Below, one piece after another: positions 43,324 to 52,024 of a stretch of DNA of 64,000 nt (position 1 is the stretch's first letter; the number at the start of each line of letters is the position of its first letter). The stretch is from an uncultured bacterium. GTDB taxonomy: Bacteria > Bacteroidota > Bacteroidia > Bacteroidales > Bacteroidaceae. Both the position numbers and the translations under genes were made by a program. Below the pieces are notes generated by a model. That model worked only from the letters and a program-made list of their open reading frames with translations. It was not told the DNA's origin and searched no databases. Location: the NCBI GenBank assembly GCA_905215345.1, contig CAJMPR010000006.1, positions 156,580-220,579 on the forward strand, read 5' to 3'.

Positions 43324-44915
43324 TAAATATTCGCCATACTGACAAGCGGTTCATAGAGTTTCTCTATGTCCTGCGAATCCATTTCAATCTGTATCTGGTC
43401 CCCCGGAATCAAACTTGTTCCTTTGGGGACCAGATTTTTTCCATCCCTGTGTACGTTGATAATCACACAACGTTCCGGCAAGGAAAGTTCGTCTACCAAT
43501 TTGCCGTCAAAATAGGAGCCGGTCATGATTTCCACTGAAAGAGTATATCGCTTTTCTTCCTGGAAGTCGGGAGCATTAATCATATCTTCATACAAAGTTA
43601 CGTTGAAAGGTTTCATCTGAAGCAACTCCGTAAAGTAATAAGTCAGTCCACCTACCACCACCGAAGGATAGAATACCTCAAAATGCCCGGTTATTTCCGT
43701 AATCAGTACGATGGCTGTCAACGGTGTACGCTCAATGGCTACGAGGAAAGCGGACATGGAAATCAGCATAACATAAGTCACATTCTCGTGTTCGATGATA
43801 CCATACTTCACTGCTACCAATCCTACAAACTGTCCCAACAAGCCGCCCGTTACCAAAGTAGGGATGAAATTTCCTCCCGGCAAGCCAGAGGAAATCGAAC
43901 AAACGGAAAACCCGAAATGTAAAAGCATGACGGCAAGTACCCACATAATATCCGTACTTCCATTCTGCGCCTGATTCAGTAGGAATTGTTCACCTCCCCC
44001 CGTCAGATTTACCTGCATCAACGAAATGATATATGCCACCAAGACCAGGTATAACATTTTGATGTATATCGGAGAATCGACTCTGGCATATACCCGTTTG
44101 AAAGAAATCATGATTGTGGAATAAATCTTACCGCAAACAGAAACAATAACAGCCAGCACGAGAAAATATTTCATCTGGATAAAAAAGGTAAGTGTCGGTT
44201 CGGAAACTTCAATCAGATGGTAAGGATTGATTGGAAAAACCAGACTCGCCACAGCACCCGCCACAACGCCCGCCAACAAAGTAGTAATGGCCGTTTTAGG
44301 TGCATCAAAACGCTCGATAGACTCAATAACAATCAAGGAAGAAGCCAGTGGTGCAGCAAAAGCCGCCGCAAGCCCCGCTCCCGCTCCGGCTGCCAATAAC
44401 TGTTTTCGCTCTCCTTGCAGGATGCGTGTCCAACGGGAAACCAGAGAACCGATATATGAACCTATCTGTACGGAAGGGCCTTCTCGCCCCAAGGACAACC
44501 CGGTGGAGAAAGAAAGAATACCTCCCACAAATTTGGAAATCATTTCTATGAAAGGATGTTTATAGATAATACGCCCGTTAATGACACCACGGGTTTGCGG
44601 TATTCCCCCACCACTGATAAGAGGCATCTTTTTTACCAAATGTGCCACAAAAATCAAAACTCCCCAAAAGAACAGAAATAGTGGAATATGCCAGTACCAG
44701 GCAGGACGGGATGCAAAAAAGTCACTGCGGAGATCCAACAAATAATAAAGCAAATAATGATAGGGAACTGCAACAAGTCCTGTCAACAAGCCTACAAACA
44801 TGCTGACAAAGTACAGACGGGCATCAACCAGTTTCAATTTCCAGATGTGCCAGTCGCGAACCGTTTTCCAATTCTTTATTTTTGTCCAAAGAACTGTGAT
44901 TTTATTCCACACCAT
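43320..44915 (-). CDS. ClC-type chloride/proton exchanger with TrkA_C domain
   Basis: 531 aa from ATG 44915. Ion-path motifs are present: GGGIPQTRG, GREGPSVQIGS (gating Glu, typical of H+/Cl- exchangers) and GLPGGNFIPTL. The C-terminal 75 residues (YTLSVEIMTGSYFDGKLVDELSLPERCVIINVHRDG) are a TrkA_C regulatory domain. Its Shine-Dalgarno lies in the right arm of a hairpin (44921-44969). The stop overlaps that of the convergent trpB2 gene. Confidence 0.9.
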   Translation of the reverse strand: MVWNKITVLWTKIKNWKTVRDWHIWKLKLVDARLYFVSMFVGLLTGLVAVPYHYLLYYLLDLRSDFFASRPAWYWHIPLFLFFWGVLIFVAHLVKKMPLISGGGIPQTRGVINGRIIYKHPFIEMISKFVGGILSFSTGLSLGREGPSVQIGSYIGSLVSRWTRILQGERKQLLAAGAGAGLAAAFAAPLASSLIVIESIERFDAPKTAITTLLAGVVAGAVASLVFPINPYHLIEVSEPTLTFFIQMKYFLVLAVIVSVCGKIYSTIMISFKRVYARVDSPIYIKMLYLVLVAYIISLMQVNLTGGGEQFLLNQAQNGSTDIMWVLAVMLLHFGFSVCSISSGLPGGNFIPTLVTGGLLGQFVGLVAVKYGIIEHENVTYVMLISMSAFLVAIERTPLTAIVLITEITGHFEVFYPSVVVGGLTYYFTELLQMKPFNVTLYEDMINAPDFQEEKRYTLSVEIMTGSYFDGKLVDELSLPERCVIINVHRDGKNLVPKGTSLIPGDQIQIEMDSQDIEKLYEPLVSMANIY

Positions 44916-44920
44916 AAACA

Positions 44921-44969
44921 AACAACTCCCGTTACCTGTGTCCTACAACAACAAGCAACGGGAGTTGTT
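44921..44969 (-). terminator. 13-bp hairpin after the DUF4250 gene that also contains the ClC ribosome site
   Basis: AACAACTCCCGTT (44921-44933) and AACGGGAGTTGTT (44957-44969) form a perfect stem with a 23-nt loop. It starts 18 nt after the DUF4250 stop. On the minus strand the same stem element that carries GGGAGT ends just before the ClC ATG at 44915, so pairing would hide the ribosome site. Confidence 0.65.
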
Positions 44970-44986
44970 TTATCCAAAAACATTAT

Positions 44987-45163
44987 TTACCAGAATCTGT
45001 TCTTTGCCGGATCATATTCAAATCCTACTGTTTTCAATTTCCGGATAATGTCATCTCTTTCTACATTCATATCCTCACAAAGCACATCAAGCGAAGGATA
45101 GAAATCACGCAATTTCATGTTGATGAAGCTATATAGCATCATCGGTTCTTCGGGTAATCTCAT
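44987..45163 (-). CDS. DUF4250 small protein
   Basis: 58 aa, too short for many gene finders. It begins MRLPEEPMMLYSFINMKLRD and continues FYPSLDVLCEDMNVERDDIIRKL with a final FEYDPAKNRFW. This matches the DUF4250 family of 55-65 residues (LPxDPxMLLSFVNxKLRDxYxSLDxLCxD). Helical, cytoplasmic, function unknown. It lies upstream of the ClC gene with a hairpin between. Confidence 0.85.
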   Translation of the reverse strand: MRLPEEPMMLYSFINMKLRDFYPSLDVLCEDMNVERDDIIRKLKTVGFEYDPAKNRFW

Positions 45164-45283
45164 TGTTACAATCTTTTTAATTAAAAACTAATACTGGCTG
45201 CAAAAATACAATAAAAAACAATATAGAAACTATTATCCTTTTAAAATCTGTTAGTTATCTACGCAAACGATTGAGTTCAATCC

Positions 45284-46831
45284 TCACGGAAGCTCCGTCT
45301 TTTCTATCTTCAGCGCCACTTTTTCAATAATCTTATTTAGTTCTTCTTCCAATGGAATGACATTGAAATCTCCCCAGAAAGTTTCATCGTACTTGAAATC
45401 CGTATCGGCAAGCACCGTATGGGTGGACATTCGCTCCGCACGTGGAAACCGTGTGACGTCTTCGTTATCAATCCGGCAAGTGACCATTTCAAACCAAGTC
45501 TTCAAAGTGGGATTGCTGAATAATGCATGTTTCTTCTTTATTTTGAAATAAAGATCACCACGGATATGATGAATATAATATACGCCATTCCACTGTTTAT
45601 AAGAAACGGTATAGGCAATCTTTTGAGTAGTGAGCCTCACTTTCGATGTCTGACGTATCACGAAAAGACTGGTTGCGTCTTTAATATATTTAGGTTGAAT
45701 CTCAAACCTGGCTTGCAGCAATGCACTGTTTTCCGAATCGATATAGAGTTCTCCGCAAAACAGAGGTTCTTTAATTCCGCGTTTCTGCTCGAAACAAACC
45801 ACATGGGCATTTCTATTATCCACTGAAACGATGTCACCGGAGGTATACATATAAAGGTTTTCGCTCGATTCAGGTGAGAGGAAATCCGGGATATTCTTTA
45901 CGATATCCAGCTGGAGGCAAGCATCGACTCCCGATCTGATTTTTGCAATCAGGCTATCCTCAGTCTCCCGGTTATCAATTTGGTTCATTTTGAGAAGTTT
46001 CACCTGGTCGGATACCCTGTCGCTCATTATAGGAGATTTATATACTTTGAACACAGCCTCGGTCAAACTTTGAAACTTATTCTTCAACTGTACGCCTTCC
46101 CGGTAAAAAGTAGTAAGGTAGACCGGGCCGGATGAATAATTCTTACTTCTGAACTCCATCATCTCCCGAACCAACTTTTTAGGATCGACCAAGCGGATAA
46201 GTACTTCCTGCAAAGGAATAACTTTAGATTCGAGACTCAATATATTATTTCGTCCGGCCAGTTCGGTGGCTGCAATGTTTTGGGTTACATATCCTAAATG
46301 AGAAAAAGAAAGTTTAGCACTTTTTAGGGAATCAGGTAAATGAAGCCTGAACTCCCCATCCTGATTCGTGATATTACCAATAGAGGTTCCCTGTATAATA
46401 ACCGATGCATTTGTAACAGGGGCTCCGGTTTCCCGGTCAAGCAGTTTGCCAGTAATCGTAACATACAACGGTTGGGGAGGCTCTATGCCCTCCCCTTTTA
46501 CCGACGTTTTTTTCACAGCTTGCGTGATTAATATATGATTGCCTAATACCTTCAGCTCAAGATTCTTGTTACCGGTTATCTCGTAAATGGCTTGTCGCAC
46601 GGAGCAGCTTTTCTTCCTGACCTTTACAATGGAGTCATTATTGATGATGCTACTGTCATAAATAAACAGGCAACCGGATTGCTCTGAAATCGTTCCCAAT
46701 AAAGCATAAATCGTTCCTCTGGCACCCGGCAACCGGATGATACGTTCCAGCACATCACCCCCGTCTGCTCTTACATTAACTGTAATGAAAAGCATCCCCC
46801 AAAGAGCTATTATAACACGGACCGATTTCAT
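45284..46831 (-). CDS. STN + carboxypeptidase-regulatory-domain outer envelope protein
   Basis: 515 aa. A signal peptide (VIIALWGMLFITVNVRA) is followed by an STN-like domain (residues about 30-110: IYALLGTISEQSGCLFIYDSSIINNDSIVKVRKKSCSVRQAIYEITGNKNLELKVLGNHILI) and a CarboxypepD_reg domain (about 130-215: VTITGKLLDRETGAPVTNASVIIQGTSIGNITNQDGEFRL). A 300-residue C-terminal region resembles that of the protein at 48302-49561. There is no TonB barrel. It follows the sigma-FecR pair in one operon and may be the signal receptor. Confidence 0.75.
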   Translation of the reverse strand: MKSVRVIIALWGMLFITVNVRADGGDVLERIIRLPGARGTIYALLGTISEQSGCLFIYDSSIINNDSIVKVRKKSCSVRQAIYEITGNKNLELKVLGNHILITQAVKKTSVKGEGIEPPQPLYVTITGKLLDRETGAPVTNASVIIQGTSIGNITNQDGEFRLHLPDSLKSAKLSFSHLGYVTQNIAATELAGRNNILSLESKVIPLQEVLIRLVDPKKLVREMMEFRSKNYSSGPVYLTTFYREGVQLKNKFQSLTEAVFKVYKSPIMSDRVSDQVKLLKMNQIDNRETEDSLIAKIRSGVDACLQLDIVKNIPDFLSPESSENLYMYTSGDIVSVDNRNAHVVCFEQKRGIKEPLFCGELYIDSENSALLQARFEIQPKYIKDATSLFVIRQTSKVRLTTQKIAYTVSYKQWNGVYYIHHIRGDLYFKIKKKHALFSNPTLKTWFEMVTCRIDNEDVTRFPRAERMSTHTVLADTDFKYDETFWGDFNVIPLEEELNKIIEKVALKIEKTELP

Positions 46832-46853
46832 AAGAATACACTATTCCAACTAC

Positions 46854-47702
46854 TTATTCAGATAAAATCAACTTATTCCCCTGACGGGTACATTTGAGAT
46901 TAAACGTCCAACTTATCAGTTCGGCAACCGACTCCGGCGAATTGTTTGAGAAATCGACTGTCAACCTTCTTTTGCCCAAAGTCGGTGAAGCGGTCTCTAT
47001 CTGCCAACCGGAAGACTCCCGGTTGATAACCCGCAACACATCTTCAAGACACTCATCTTTAAAACGTATGTTCTGGATATAACGGTCAAAATATCCGGGA
47101 TGTTTCGTGGCACTTAATAGCAGACCACTGTTTTGGAGGGTTACCGTTTCACCCGCTCCTACATACATACTTTGCCCTCCTTCTTTGAGAGAAACTTTTA
47201 CATTGCCCCGACGTACCGACAAACTGAAAGGAATACTTTCTTTGCTCCTGACATCAAAAGCAGTACCCAACACTTCCACACGCACCTTCTCAGTCTCTAT
47301 CAAAAATGCTTGTTCCGGCTTCTTCGCTATATCGAAAAACGCTTCTCCCTGTAGGTTCACTTCGCGCTTGTCTGTGGCAAAGTGCTCAGGATATTGCAAT
47401 GTACTTTCCTGAGTAAGATATACTACAGAACCGTCTTCAAGTGTTTTAACCAAGGTGGCTTTCTCCCTATTCTCTTGTGTTAGGAAATTACGGGGTTCGT
47501 TGTTTTGTCCCGGGAGCATCCAAAAAGTGATAGCCAAAGTCACACCTACCACCATAGCAGCAGCCACCGTCCCCCACCTGAGAGACAGCCTGCGCAACAC
47601 AGGCTTTTCCACTTCCGTCAACAGTTTATCTTCTTCCAAACGAACGTAGAGTCGTTCCCAAGCCTCATCCGTCTTTGTTTTTCTTTTATTCACTTCCATC
47701 AT
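46854..47702 (-). CDS. FecR-type anti-sigma factor
   Basis: 282 aa. A cytoplasmic N-terminus (about 50 residues) and one membrane helix (LRWGTVAAAMVVGVTLAITFWML) precede the periplasmic FecR domain (DGSVVYLTQESTLQYPEHFATDKREVNLQGEAFFDIAKKPEQAFLIETEKVRVEVLGTAFDVRS) and a C-terminal STN-like DUF4974 part (FKDECLEDVLRVINRESSG...RRLTVDFSNNSPESVAELISWTF). It overlaps the sigma gene by 4 nt and should hold that factor inactive until signalled. Confidence 0.9.
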   Translation of the reverse strand: MMEVNKRKTKTDEAWERLYVRLEEDKLLTEVEKPVLRRLSLRWGTVAAAMVVGVTLAITFWMLPGQNNEPRNFLTQENREKATLVKTLEDGSVVYLTQESTLQYPEHFATDKREVNLQGEAFFDIAKKPEQAFLIETEKVRVEVLGTAFDVRSKESIPFSLSVRRGNVKVSLKEGGQSMYVGAGETVTLQNSGLLLSATKHPGYFDRYIQNIRFKDECLEDVLRVINRESSGWQIETASPTLGKRRLTVDFSNNSPESVAELISWTFNLKCTRQGNKLILSE

Positions 47703-48250
47703 TTTGTCTGGATATAATTATCAACTTCATTTCTTAATGTCCGGAGCACCTTTGTCATTTCCGCTTCCACCGTTTTGACGGACAATGAAAGTGACAAAGC
47801 AATCTCCGCATATTTCATTCCCTGCATACGGTGCATTTTAAAAATCCGCCGCCTGCGGTCAGGTAGTTTTTCAAGCGTATGTTGTATCAACTCCTGGAGT
47901 TCTTTATACTCCATCTGATAGTGAGGATCGGATGAATATCCCTGTTCCTGTATTGCCCGAATAGAGTTACAATAGCGTTCTTTTACTTCCTGATGCTCAC
48001 AATACTGAACGGCTTCATTCCGTACCGCCCTATATAGATAGCTCTTGACAGATTGAAACACTTGTATCTGTTCCCGGTTCTTCCACAGAATATAAAACAG
48101 TTCTTCCACAATCTCCTCGGCAGACTCCATACTGCCTGTAATCCCCGCAGCATACCAACAAAGAGGGGAATAATAACGGCGGAAGATTTCTTCAAAAGCC
48201 TTTATATCACCCTCTTTTATTTTAGCAAGTATGATTAGTTCATTCAGCAT
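47699..48250 (-). CDS. ECF-type RNA polymerase sigma-70 factor
   Basis: 183 aa. Region 2 (DIKAFEEIFRRYYSPLCWYAAGITGSMESAEEIVEELFYILWKNREQ) and region 4 (LEKLPDRRRRIFKMHRMQGMKYAEIALSLSLSVKTVEAEMTKVL) are complete. It should direct RNA polymerase to the promoters of the envelope genes around it. It is coupled to the FecR gene. Confidence 0.93.
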   Translation of the reverse strand: MLNELIILAKIKEGDIKAFEEIFRRYYSPLCWYAAGITGSMESAEEIVEELFYILWKNREQIQVFQSVKSYLYRAVRNEAVQYCEHQEVKERYCNSIRAIQEQGYSSDPHYQMEYKELQELIQHTLEKLPDRRRRIFKMHRMQGMKYAEIALSLSLSVKTVEAEMTKVLRTLRNEVDNYIQTK

Positions 48251-48301
48251 GCCTGTTGGTTTTCTTGGTTACTTCAAAGATAGTACTTAAATTGATAATT
48301 G

Positions 48302-49561
48302 TCAATTTTTAATTCTTAATTTGTCAACCGCATGTTCCAATGATTCAGTCGGTTCGATGATATTGTACTTTTTCCAAAAATCTTCATTCCAGTATTCGTC
48401 TACTACATCATAGAATATCTGCTTTTCTTTAAATGCAGCTTTATAAGGTATATTTTCCGATGCTTGTTTTGCCCGGTCAGTCACCACCATTTCAGAGAAT
48501 GCGGTATAGGTGGAAGAAAACAGTTTCTTTTTCCAATCACATTTAAAACGGATAACGTTTTGGATATAATTCAAGTAAGTCTTTTCACCTTGTTGCTTAT
48601 AGGTTACCAGGTAAGTTACTTCCTGAGGTCTGAATCTCAGCCCAAGCGGTTTCTTATGTAGAATGGCTTGTATGGCTTTGGCACGGTTTGCCATATCCAG
48701 CGAGAACTCGGCACGGGTAAAGGATAGCCGTTCACGGTCAATATACAGTTTTCCAAGGAATAACGCATACAGCAAGTTTACCCGGGGCCGGAAACTAACC
48801 ACATACTGCATACGGTTGTCGAGGCTGACCGGTTCTTCCATACGAAATTCATAAAAATCCAGATTACCCATGCTCAATAACGCATCTCCGTTCTTGACTA
48901 TATCGAGATAAATTGCCAGGTTGGGACCGCCTACCACTTTGACAGCCAGTGTATCGCTCTGTTTCGGGCTCAATAAATGCCGTCCTTTTTGTAAACGCAC
49001 ACGGTCACGGTCTGCATCACGCTCTTTATAAGATGTTTTAAAAACATCTATAACAGCTTCGGATACACTGATATAACGACGGCGTTTTTGTACTGTTTCG
49101 CGGTAGAAAGCAGTCAACATATTATCTATAGCAGAATAATTTTGCGGAACTTTCTTAATAGCCTCTTCTACAATGGCACGAGGGTTATTACCAAAAACGA
49201 TAATTTCACTCAGAAGATTGGGAGCAGGTGTCATCCATATTGTCAGGTCATTGCGTTGCCCAAGTTCTTCCAACGAGAGATTTGTATTCAAATAGCCGAT
49301 GTGAGATACCGCCAATCCTTGAATAGCCTCAGCCTCCGGCACTTTCAAAGAGAATACACCGTCTGCATTGGTTACCGTTCCTATGTTGGTTCCGATAACA
49401 GATACATTCACGTTTTCCAGTTTCTTGCGGTTGTCTTTGCTTTTTACGACACCCGTGATGACAAGACCATTCATCACTATGTCCTGTGCCTGCAAGGGAG
49501 TGACTCCGGCAACCAAGGATGCAAACAAACATCCGATTATAAATCCTACGAACTTTTTCAT
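48302..49561 (-). CDS. Carboxypeptidase-regulatory-domain protein, paralogue of the 45284 gene
   Basis: 419 aa from ATG 49561; the frame is open 14 codons further but those lack a signal sequence. A signal peptide (KKFVGFIIGCLFASLVAGVTPLQA) precedes a CarboxypepD_reg domain (GLVITGVVKSKDNRKKLENVNVSVIGTNIGTVTNADGVFSLKVPE). The C-terminal 290 residues share patterns with the 515-aa protein (FYRETVQKRRRYISVSEAVIDVFKT against FYREGVQLKNKFQSLTEAVFKVYKS). It lacks the STN domain. It sits 51 nt upstream of the sigma gene and is probably its target or sensor. Confidence 0.75.
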   Translation of the reverse strand: MKKFVGFIIGCLFASLVAGVTPLQAQDIVMNGLVITGVVKSKDNRKKLENVNVSVIGTNIGTVTNADGVFSLKVPEAEAIQGLAVSHIGYLNTNLSLEELGQRNDLTIWMTPAPNLLSEIIVFGNNPRAIVEEAIKKVPQNYSAIDNMLTAFYRETVQKRRRYISVSEAVIDVFKTSYKERDADRDRVRLQKGRHLLSPKQSDTLAVKVVGGPNLAIYLDIVKNGDALLSMGNLDFYEFRMEEPVSLDNRMQYVVSFRPRVNLLYALFLGKLYIDRERLSFTRAEFSLDMANRAKAIQAILHKKPLGLRFRPQEVTYLVTYKQQGEKTYLNYIQNVIRFKCDWKKKLFSSTYTAFSEMVVTDRAKQASENIPYKAAFKEKQIFYDVVDEYWNEDFWKKYNIIEPTESLEHAVDKLRIKN

Positions 49562-49638
49562 ATGGCATCTTTTTAAGGGTTTTCTACTATTAAGAGCGCC
49601 CAAGACAAAAGAACCCTATGGATTTATACAAAAAAGAA

Positions 49639-50667
49639 TCAATTAAAATGTTGAGGATGCCTCTGACTTATAATCACGTAAATGATAACCGGCGCTCCAA
49701 TGATCGGCGTAACGGCATTCAAGGGAATAATGCCTGCCTCTCCCGGCAAGACACAAATCAGGTTACAAAGTAGAGCCACTGCTCCACCACTTAATATAGT
49801 AACGGGTAATAAAGAGTTGTGATTGGCAGTTCCCAATATCATACGGGCTATATGGGGTACGGCAAGTCCAATAAATGATACCGGCCCACAAAAAGCGGTA
49901 GTTATGGCAGTCAGCAATCCAGTGACAACCAGCAAACAATTGCGCACACGACGGATATTCACCCCCAGATTTTCAGCATAACGTTCTCCCAACAGCAATG
50001 CGTTAAGAGGTTTTATCAGTAACAGAGAACCGAACAATCCTATTATAGTCACCAACGCAAAAGCAGGCATCTGCTGCAAGGATACCCCGCCAAAGTTTCC
50101 CAATCCCCATATCATATAAGATTGTACTCCTTCTGCCGTAGCAAAAAAGTTCAGCAGAGATATGGCGGAAGATGCGATATAACCTATCATGATACCCGTA
50201 ATCAGCAACATTATATTGCTCTTTATCAACGTGGAAAAGAATAGAATAAGCGCCATAATCAGCATAGCTCCTATAAACGCCCCAACCAAAACAGAGAAGA
50301 AACCGGACAGACTGAAAGTACCTGCGGTAATACTACCGCCAAAGAATAGCATCACCATTGCCACTCCCAAACTTGCACCGGAATTTATACCTAATATGGA
50401 AGGTCCTGCTAACGGATTCTTAAAAGCAGTCTGCAACATCAATCCGCATACGGCCAATGCACCGCCACAAAGTAGTGCCGTCAATGCCTGAGGTAACCGG
50501 GATTCCCAAAGTATAAAGTTCCAACTGGCTTTCCCGCCCTCTCCTCCTAAAAGGATACGGAAAACGTCGGCAACGGGAATCGAAACCGATCCTGCCAACA
50601 GATTAGCGATGAAGAGCAACAGGATTATTGCCCCCAAGCCGATACCGTATTTCCAGCCTTTGCACAT
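49639..50667 (-). CDS. FecCD/BtuC-type ABC permease, probably cobalamin
   Basis: 342 aa with about ten membrane helices. FecCD signatures are present: PQALTALLCGGALAVCGLMLQTAFKNPLAGPSILGINSGASLG near the N-terminus and a cytoplasmic coupling loop, RYAENLGVNIRRVRNCLLV. The operon, with a cobalamin riboswitch, BtuB and BtuG, supports a B12 role (BtuC-like). It is the last gene; no ATP-binding subunit gene follows. It is 218 bp from the binding-protein gene, an interval filled by array C. Confidence 0.85.
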   Translation of the reverse strand: MCKGWKYGIGLGAIILLLFIANLLAGSVSIPVADVFRILLGGEGGKASWNFILWESRLPQALTALLCGGALAVCGLMLQTAFKNPLAGPSILGINSGASLGVAMVMLFFGGSITAGTFSLSGFFSVLVGAFIGAMLIMALILFFSTLIKSNIMLLITGIMIGYIASSAISLLNFFATAEGVQSYMIWGLGNFGGVSLQQMPAFALVTIIGLFGSLLLIKPLNALLLGERYAENLGVNIRRVRNCLLVVTGLLTAITTAFCGPVSFIGLAVPHIARMILGTANHNSLLPVTILSGGAVALLCNLICVLPGEAGIIPLNAVTPIIGAPVIIYVIISQRHPQHFN

Positions 50668-50715
50668 ACTCTTTTCTCTTTATATAAATTTCTTTTTACA
50701 TCACCCTAAATATTA

Positions 50716-50809
50716 CCTACTATCGCCCCGAATGTCGCCTACCTTCAGTCCGAAGGTAGGCGACATTCGGGGCGATAGTAGGCGACCTTCTGTTGGGTAC
50801 ATAAACACC
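50716..50809. repeat. 22-bp-period array C with a 31-bp perfect hairpin
   Basis: Four units begin at 50722, 50744, 50766 and 50788 (ATC/TTC starts). 50716-50746 and 50752-50782 are perfect 31-bp inverted repeats around the 5-nt loop AGTCC. Without a following T-run it is not a standard terminator. It lies inside the cobalamin operon. Confidence 0.8.
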
Positions 50810-50885
50810 TACTGATAATCAGAGCTTTACATTTCGTCCTTTCTTTAGGAAATAATCAGACAAAAATATCCAATTACACAGCGAA

Positions 50886-52022
50886 TTATTCTTTTAATTT
50901 GCAAAAATAGCGCAAATCTCCCAAATCTCCTATTTCGGGGTGAAGAATCTGTATCAAATCCGCTAACAGATAGTCGGGACGGAAAGGGGTTTCTTCATAA
51001 AAGGGCACTTCCGCCGTATTGCAACCGTAAATATTACGGGCTTTGAAAGCCTTGAAACCTGTATATCCGATGTAATCGGCTTTCAAATCAGCGTATGTCA
51101 GTTCGCGGTTACGATTATACTTAATAGTCCATACATCGGCATCAGCAGCCCTGTCAAACACCGTTTCGAAAGCCAATGGTACGGAGCCGCTATGTTTATC
51201 ATCGGCAAACACATAACGCCCGCAAGCATCGCTATACAAGCGTCCCATCGTACTGCGTCCACCCGGCACGTACCATGCCGAACCGCTTTTTAACTCACTA
51301 AGTATGGATAAAGATACCGATGAAAGAGCAGCACGCTGCTTTAAGTATTGGTAAGAGCTATCCACTTCTGCAAAAAGACTGTCAGCCTGCGGTGCTACGC
51401 CAAACAAAAGTCCGTAGAAATGCATCCACTCGGCACGCCCCAAGGCGGAAGTTTCCATATAGTCAGCACATTCGATAATAGGAATATCCAGTTTCTCTAC
51501 CCGTCCGTAACCGCCACTATTCTCAAACGGGGAAAGTAATATGGCATCGGGATGCAAGTCGATAATTTTCTCCATATCAGGATTCATCCCATCACCACAA
51601 TCGGCAATCTCTCCCCGGGCAACACTTTCCTGAACAGCAGGTAACTTGATATATTTCAAATCGCAGATACCACCGATACTACTGAAAGCTCCCAAATTGT
51701 TCACAAGTCCGCAATGTACTGACGAGTAAATTACCGCCTTGGAAAGCGGGGTACGCACTACCGTGCCTTGGGGCAAATGCGCAGGCAATGGTTCGGCGGC
51801 AGGCACTAAAATATAGTTATGTAGCGTTCTCAATGTATCCCAGGGATTGCGCAAAGTAGCAAGTGTATATCCGGGATAGGTTACTAAAATTAGGTTTTCG
51901 GCATAGCGCAGAGGAATGGTGTCTCCGGTCGTCAAAGCAGAAGTAGCCTTGTTCCTGCCGCCACAAGCAGAAAGAAACAAGACTACCGTCCCTATAAAAA
52001 CAGATAATACTATCTTTTTCAT
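50886..52022 (-). CDS. ABC substrate-binding lipoprotein, probably cobalamin (BtuF-like)
   Basis: 378 aa. Lipobox FLSACGG (Cys20). It has a type III binding-protein fold with two lobes and a long helix: SKAVIYSSVHCGLVNNLGAFSSIGGICD, then DLHPDAILLSPFENSGGYGRVEKLDIPIIECADYMETSALGRAEWMHFYGLLFG. It is anchored in the envelope and passes substrate to the FecCD permease. It lies 2 nt after the BtuG-like gene. Confidence 0.85.
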   Translation of the reverse strand: MKKIVLSVFIGTVVLFLSACGGRNKATSALTTGDTIPLRYAENLILVTYPGYTLATLRNPWDTLRTLHNYILVPAAEPLPAHLPQGTVVRTPLSKAVIYSSVHCGLVNNLGAFSSIGGICDLKYIKLPAVQESVARGEIADCGDGMNPDMEKIIDLHPDAILLSPFENSGGYGRVEKLDIPIIECADYMETSALGRAEWMHFYGLLFGVAPQADSLFAEVDSSYQYLKQRAALSSVSLSILSELKSGSAWYVPGGRSTMGRLYSDACGRYVFADDKHSGSVPLAFETVFDRAADADVWTIKYNRNRELTYADLKADYIGYTGFKAFKARNIYGCNTAEVPFYEETPFRPDYLLADLIQILHPEIGDLGDLRYFCKLKE

Positions 52023-52024
52023 CC

